From assembly GCA_017527945.1 (NCBI GenBank), contig JAFXPL010000175.1:1-35959 (forward strand): a DNA stretch of 35,959 bases. Direction: 5' to 3'. The stretch comes from Bacteroidales bacterium. Its GTDB lineage: Bacteria; Bacteroidota; Bacteroidia; Bacteroidales; WCHB1-69. Positions 32,529 through 35,959 of this stretch are shown one piece after another; positions within the stretch are counted from its first letter, which is position 1, and each line of letters begins with the position of its first letter. A model generated the notes under the pieces. That model was not told the DNA's origin. It worked only from the letters and a program-made list of their open reading frames with translations, and searched no databases. The position numbers and the translations under genes were made by a program.

Positions 32529-35138
32529 ATGAATAAGATAGGAGTATCGGAAAGAAAATTGTCTCGGAACGTTCGGAGACTGTTTGTCGTTAATATACTC
32601 CTTTTCTTCTTTTTTCCGGTCCGGGTCGGAGCCCAAACGCTGTCGGGAAGGATTTTCACTATTGGCGAAAAGGGCGACACGGTGGCCGTCTATATGGCAC
32701 GGCTCCAATGGAAGAACACGACGGTGGGCACCTTCTCGGAAGTGGACGGCAGCTACAAGATTCCATTTATGAACACGGACACGTTGATTGTCCGATATTC
32801 GTTCTTTAAACCCGACACTGTTGTTGTGAATCGGCGCAAAAGGCAGCGCGATTTTATCATCAGCACATCCCAGTCGCTTCAGGAGGTGGTGATTTCCAAG
32901 AGAAAGAAGCCCAAATATGTCCGCAAAGGGAATCCTGCCGTTGAGCTGGTGGAAAAGGTAATCGGCAACAAGGACAAATATCGAATTGAGTCAGCGGAAA
33001 GCTATAAATCAAAGATTTACAAAAAGATGGTCATCTTGTTCGGACGGTTCGACATGGACTTCCAAAAGAACAGTTTCAATCGGCAGCTCGCTTTTCTGGA
33101 GAAGTATATCGACACCCTTTCGAAGGATTCTGTGCCCGTGCTGACCATTTCCCTGAGGGAGTCTCTCTCCGACCACTACTATCAACGGTCGCCCCGTAAA
33201 CATATCAATTATTTGATTGCCAGACGAATGCAAGGGATTGACGAGGTTTTGGACGAGGAAGGAAAAGGTAACAACCTTAACGCTATGTTTACGGAAATCA
33301 ACATCTTTGACAATGACATTGAGCTGATGCTCAACAAGTTTGTAAGCCCCCTCTCTTCCACATTGGCCACGCTGTATTACCACTATTTTATCACCGACAC
33401 GGTGGAGGTGGATGGAGTGTCTTGTATTGAACTCTCCTTTGCGCCGGTGAACAGTCGCACATTCGGCTTTACCGGTCGCTTGTATGTTGTGAACGACAGC
33501 ACCTACACCCTGAAGAGATATGCCATCAACGTGCCTGTCAACATCAACATGAATTTTGTGAAGCAATTGCGCATCGAGCAGGAGTTTTTCAGAACCGAAG
33601 ACGGTCTTTGGGCACCGAAAACGGCGCAGACATTCGCCTCGTTCGCTATTATTAAGCGGAAGAAAGCGCGACAGCTGTTTGTCCGTCAAGACATGCAATG
33701 GTACCAGTATGAACTGGGTGTCGTCATCCCTGACTCCGTGGACGCGCTACTGTCGGGCAACGAGGCTGTCTCTCCCAACGTCTCGAAATACAAGAGCGGG
33801 CGGTGGAAGAAGATGCGGCCTTATCCCCTGACTGCCAAAGAGTCGTTCATCGACAGTCTTTCGACGGAGCTCCGGCGGCTTCCCTCATACAAAGTATTGG
33901 AGAAGACAGCGGAAGTTTTCGCCACCGGGTATATTGCCACGGCCAAAGATCGGAAACTGAGCCGTTTCGACATCGGACCGATCTATAACATGGTCAGCTA
34001 CAACCCGACGGAAGGGTTGCGGTTGCGTGTCGGCGGGATGACCACCGCCAAGCTGCACGACCGCTGGTTCCTGAACGGCTATCTCGCTTTCGGGTGCAAG
34101 GACTTGAAGCTGAAGTACAACGCAAATGTGGTACACAGCTTTGTGAAAAAAGAACGTCATATCAACGAATCCCCCAAACACGCCTTGACGTTCAGTGCTT
34201 GGTACGACATGGAGATGCCGGGGCAGAGTTACGGATACATGGACCGCGACAACCTGCTGATGTCATACGATGCCGGAGATGCGAGGCAGAACGCGCAATA
34301 TGTGCGTCGCTACCGTGTGCGTTACGAGCATGAGTGGCCGAGCCGGTTCAGTGTCGATACTTGGCTGCAATATGAGAACAACGAGGCTACCGGCGCATTG
34401 TCTTATTGGCGGGTCAACCGGGATGGCACGGCGGTGCAGGTGAGGGATTTCAACGACATGGAGTGGCATTTGCAGCTTCGCTGGGCGCCAGGCGAGCGGG
34501 TTTACAACAACCAGTCGGGAAAGGACAACCTCATCCGGATGTCCAAGAATGCGCCGGTACTGCGCCTGACACACACTGCGGGCATCATGGATCGCCGGAT
34601 TTGGTACAACCGGACGGATTTTTCCGTGGAGAAGCGGTTCTGGCTTTCCGCTTTCGGGCACATTGATGCCACGTTGCAGGCTGGCATTGTCTGGGACGCC
34701 GCACCCTTTCCGAAATTGTACGTCCCGCAAAGCAACCAGTCGCTCTTCCTTACCCCCAACACCTTCTGCCTGATGAAGCCCATGGAGTTCATCATGGACA
34801 AATACGTGGGACTGTATGCCACCTATTTCCTGAAAGGATGGATCTTCAACCGGATTCCGCTTTGGAACAGGCTGAATCTTCGCGAGGTGATCTCCTTCAG
34901 TGGGGTTTATGGCGGGCTTTCAGCCAAGAACATTCCCAGTGCCAACACGCCGGGCCTTTTCCTGTTCCCGGATGGGTGCGGACAGTTAGGGAAATTGCCC
35001 TACATGGAGATCACGGCGGGCATTGAAAACATCTTCCACGTTCTCCGTATCGACTACGTGCGTCGTCTCACCTACACGAAAGGGCTTTCCAAGTGGGAGA
35101 AAAACGGCATCCGTTTGTCGCTGCGAATCTCCTTTTAG
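32529..35138 (+). CDS. DUF5686 outer-membrane protein with carboxypeptidase-like domain
   Basis: The 869-residue protein begins with a basic n-region and signal peptide (LFVVNILLFFFFPVRVGAQ). A carboxypeptidase-regulatory-like beta-sandwich (CarboxypepD_reg) follows at about 37-120: LSGRIFTIGEKGDTVAVYMARLQW, then FSEVDGSYKIPF. The DUF5686 region fills the rest, with ISKRKKPKYVRKGNPAVELVEKVI, and the C-terminal third reads as a beta-barrel ending GIRLSLRISF. This architecture is common in Bacteroidota, where the function is unknown. No SusD-like partner is present. Its stop overlaps the stop of the opposing aldolase gene. Confidence 0.92.
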   Translation: MNKIGVSERKLSRNVRRLFVVNILLFFFFPVRVGAQTLSGRIFTIGEKGDTVAVYMARLQWKNTTVGTFSEVDGSYKIPFMNTDTLIVRYSFFKPDTVVVNRRKRQRDFIISTSQSLQEVVISKRKKPKYVRKGNPAVELVEKVIGNKDKYRIESAESYKSKIYKKMVILFGRFDMDFQKNSFNRQLAFLEKYIDTLSKDSVPVLTISLRESLSDHYYQRSPRKHINYLIARRMQGIDEVLDEEGKGNNLNAMFTEINIFDNDIELMLNKFVSPLSSTLATLYYHYFITDTVEVDGVSCIELSFAPVNSRTFGFTGRLYVVNDSTYTLKRYAINVPVNINMNFVKQLRIEQEFFRTEDGLWAPKTAQTFASFAIIKRKKARQLFVRQDMQWYQYELGVVIPDSVDALLSGNEAVSPNVSKYKSGRWKKMRPYPLTAKESFIDSLSTELRRLPSYKVLEKTAEVFATGYIATAKDRKLSRFDIGPIYNMVSYNPTEGLRLRVGGMTTAKLHDRWFLNGYLAFGCKDLKLKYNANVVHSFVKKERHINESPKHALTFSAWYDMEMPGQSYGYMDRDNLLMSYDAGDARQNAQYVRRYRVRYEHEWPSRFSVDTWLQYENNEATGALSYWRVNRDGTAVQVRDFNDMEWHLQLRWAPGERVYNNQSGKDNLIRMSKNAPVLRLTHTAGIMDRRIWYNRTDFSVEKRFWLSAFGHIDATLQAGIVWDAAPFPKLYVPQSNQSLFLTPNTFCLMKPMEFIMDKYVGLYATYFLKGWIFNRIPLWNRLNLREVISFSGVYGGLSAKNIPSANTPGLFLFPDGCGQLGKLPYMEITAGIENIFHVLRIDYVRRLTYTKGLSKWEKNGIRLSLRISF

Positions 35139-35770
35139 GATTTGCGGCCCAGAAAGTGCATTTCCAGTGCATCGACCTCCTCTTCGGAGAGGACGGCGGG
35201 GCGCATGTCGGCGAGGACGCAGATGCGGCAGGCCATCTCGAAGAACATGGCGCGTTGGATAACGTCGTCGAAGTCCTTGCCGCAGACCACTTGTCCGTGC
35301 TGGAGCATCAGGGCCGAGTTCCGGTTCTTCAGCGCGTTGACTACCGCCTCGGCCAATTCCGGACTGCCGGGACGGTAGAAGGGGATTTCGGGGATTACGC
35401 GCCCGACGTGCAGCGGAATCTCCGCCGTGACGTTGTAGCTCTTCGGGCGTACCTCCGAACAGGCCACCTGCGTGGCGTAGGGCGACTGGAAGTGGAGCAC
35501 CACGCCCACGTCAGGGCGCTGGCGCATCACGCTGAGGTGGAAAACGCTCTCCATGGAGGGCTTTACGCCGTTGAGGACTTCGCCGGTGGCCACATCGCAA
35601 ATGGACACCTGATCTTCCCGCAGCGAGGGCACCCACGAACCGGTACCGCTGATGAGGGCTTTGTCGCCAATGCGCCAGCTGAGGTTGCCGCTGGAGCAGA
35701 TTGTGAGCCCAAGCTCGCCGACACGGTGCGCCTGAGCCACGAAAGTCTGGATATGCTTGTCGGTAATCAT
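35135..35770 (-). CDS. Class II aldolase/adducin-family protein
   Basis: This 211-residue protein is related to L-fuculose- and L-ribulose-phosphate enzymes. The phosphate-binding motifs CSSGNLSWR and SGTGS are present, and the catalytic Glu74 is in PSMES. The metal site differs: fuculose aldolases have H-x-H, but here VVLHFQSPYAT has His93 and Gln95; the third ligand His158 is in LMLQHGQVVCG. From memory this Gln is shared by a Bacteroidales subfamily, so it need not mean inactivity. The substrate is unknown. It converges on the DUF5686 gene with a 4-bp overlap. Confidence 0.9.
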   Translation of the reverse strand: MITDKHIQTFVAQAHRVGELGLTICSSGNLSWRIGDKALISGTGSWVPSLREDQVSICDVATGEVLNGVKPSMESVFHLSVMRQRPDVGVVLHFQSPYATQVACSEVRPKSYNVTAEIPLHVGRVIPEIPFYRPGSPELAEAVVNALKNRNSALMLQHGQVVCGKDFDDVIQRAMFFEMACRICVLADMRPAVLSEEEVDALEMHFLGRKS

Positions 35771-35792
35771 CGCTATTCTTTTTTTTCAAGAG

Positions 35793-35800
35793 CAAAGATA
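35793..35800 (-). promoter_or_regulatory. Promoter -7 box (TATCTTTG) of the aldolase gene
   Basis: TATCTTTG on the minus strand, 22 bp before the aldolase ATG. The probable insertion-sequence boundary (about 35821) lies only about 20 bp upstream of it, where a -33 element would be expected. Confidence 0.65.
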
Positions 35801-35820
35801 CACTTTTTGATGGATCACGG

Positions 35821-35959
35821 CACTAGTGTCCCGTTAAAATTGGGACGTGTTATTAATCAAAATTATCAAACAAAGTTGGCTCGTTAAAGCCAAAACGTTC
35901 TTTGTCATTTTTGAATATAGTTTTGTTGAAGAGATCTTTGAGAGGCGTGGTGTCTGTAA
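35821..35959 (-). mobile_element. Probable end of an insertion sequence (runs off the window)
   Basis: On the minus strand a reading frame enters from the window edge and stops at 35853-35855. It encodes 34 residues ending PTLFDNFD. Beyond the stop lie GTCCC (35828-35832) and GGGAC (35842-35846), separated by nine bases, next to the palindrome CACTAGTG (35821-35828). A charged C-terminal tail followed within 30 bp by such a terminus suggests a transposase gene and its terminal repeat. The family cannot be assigned from this fragment. Confidence 0.45.
35853..35959 (-). CDS. C-terminal fragment of a probable transposase
   Basis: Thirty-four codons and a stop are visible; the gene continues past the window. 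The visible residues start TDTTPLKDLFNKTIF and end FNEPTLFDNFD. The transposase call rests on the adjoining inverted-repeat-like terminus and a faint memory of similar tails in Bacteroidota insertion sequences, not on a catalytic motif. Confidence 0.4.
   Translation of the reverse strand, partial: TDTTPLKDLFNKTIFKNDKERFGFNEPTLFDNFD

Overview
The window looks like chromosomal DNA of a member of the order Bacteroidales (phylum Bacteroidota), genus not determinable by eye. At least a dozen genes are preceded by the phylum's TAnnTTTG (-7) promoter box, mostly as TATCTTTG or TATTTTTG. Several families are typical of the phylum: DUF3098, DUF5686, atpD-atpC split from the rest of the ATP synthase genes, a topoisomerase IV-type ParE, and paired HlyD/C39-peptidase exporter genes. 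Most of the sequence is housekeeping.

Layout. 1-2302: an outer-membrane barrel protein and an ECF sigma factor fused to a membrane/periplasmic tail, both behind copies of the same 71-bp promoter-leader. 2447-4462: parE, a bidirectional terminator and tRNA-Gly(GCC). 4605-6434: atpD-atpC. 6492-9242 (minus strand): ftsX, DUF3098, uppP, truB. 9321-13575: an MsbA-like ABC exporter, a secreted GH29 alpha-L-fucosidase and a VanX-type D-Ala-D-Ala dipeptidase lipoprotein. 13624-13727: terminator and tRNA-Ala(GGC). 13903-17540: HlyD-family adaptor plus C39-peptidase ABC exporter. 17573-20257 (minus): unknown exported protein, manA, trmN6. 20423-22684 (minus): mrp, thyA, rfbC. 22740-23222: gene remnants bracketed by short repeats. 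23204-29118 (minus): transketolase N-half, an LptF/LptG permease, a GT4 glycosyltransferase, dxs and a low-molecular-weight phosphatase, tightly packed. 29241-32338 (minus): a two-gene TerB-N/TerB-C plus BrxC/BrxD-type ATPase module, the likeliest defence or stress system here. 32529-35770: DUF5686 outer-membrane protein and a class II aldolase, tail to tail. 35821-35959: probable edge of an insertion sequence.

The most unusual signal is the number of small dispersed repeats that enter coding sequence and promoters. (a) An element with three hairpins supplies the first ~30 codons of two unrelated exported-protein genes; its stems differ between copies by compensatory changes. (b) Tandem heptanucleotide arrays with four different unit sequences lie in leaders, spacers, a promoter region, a gene's stop codon and twice, in frame, inside the C39 exporter gene. 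(c) A 32-nt palindrome lies in the parE leader and in frame inside the HlyD gene. (d) A two-hairpin element separates the TerB and ATPase genes. All functional statements rest on motif recognition by eye; no database search was run.
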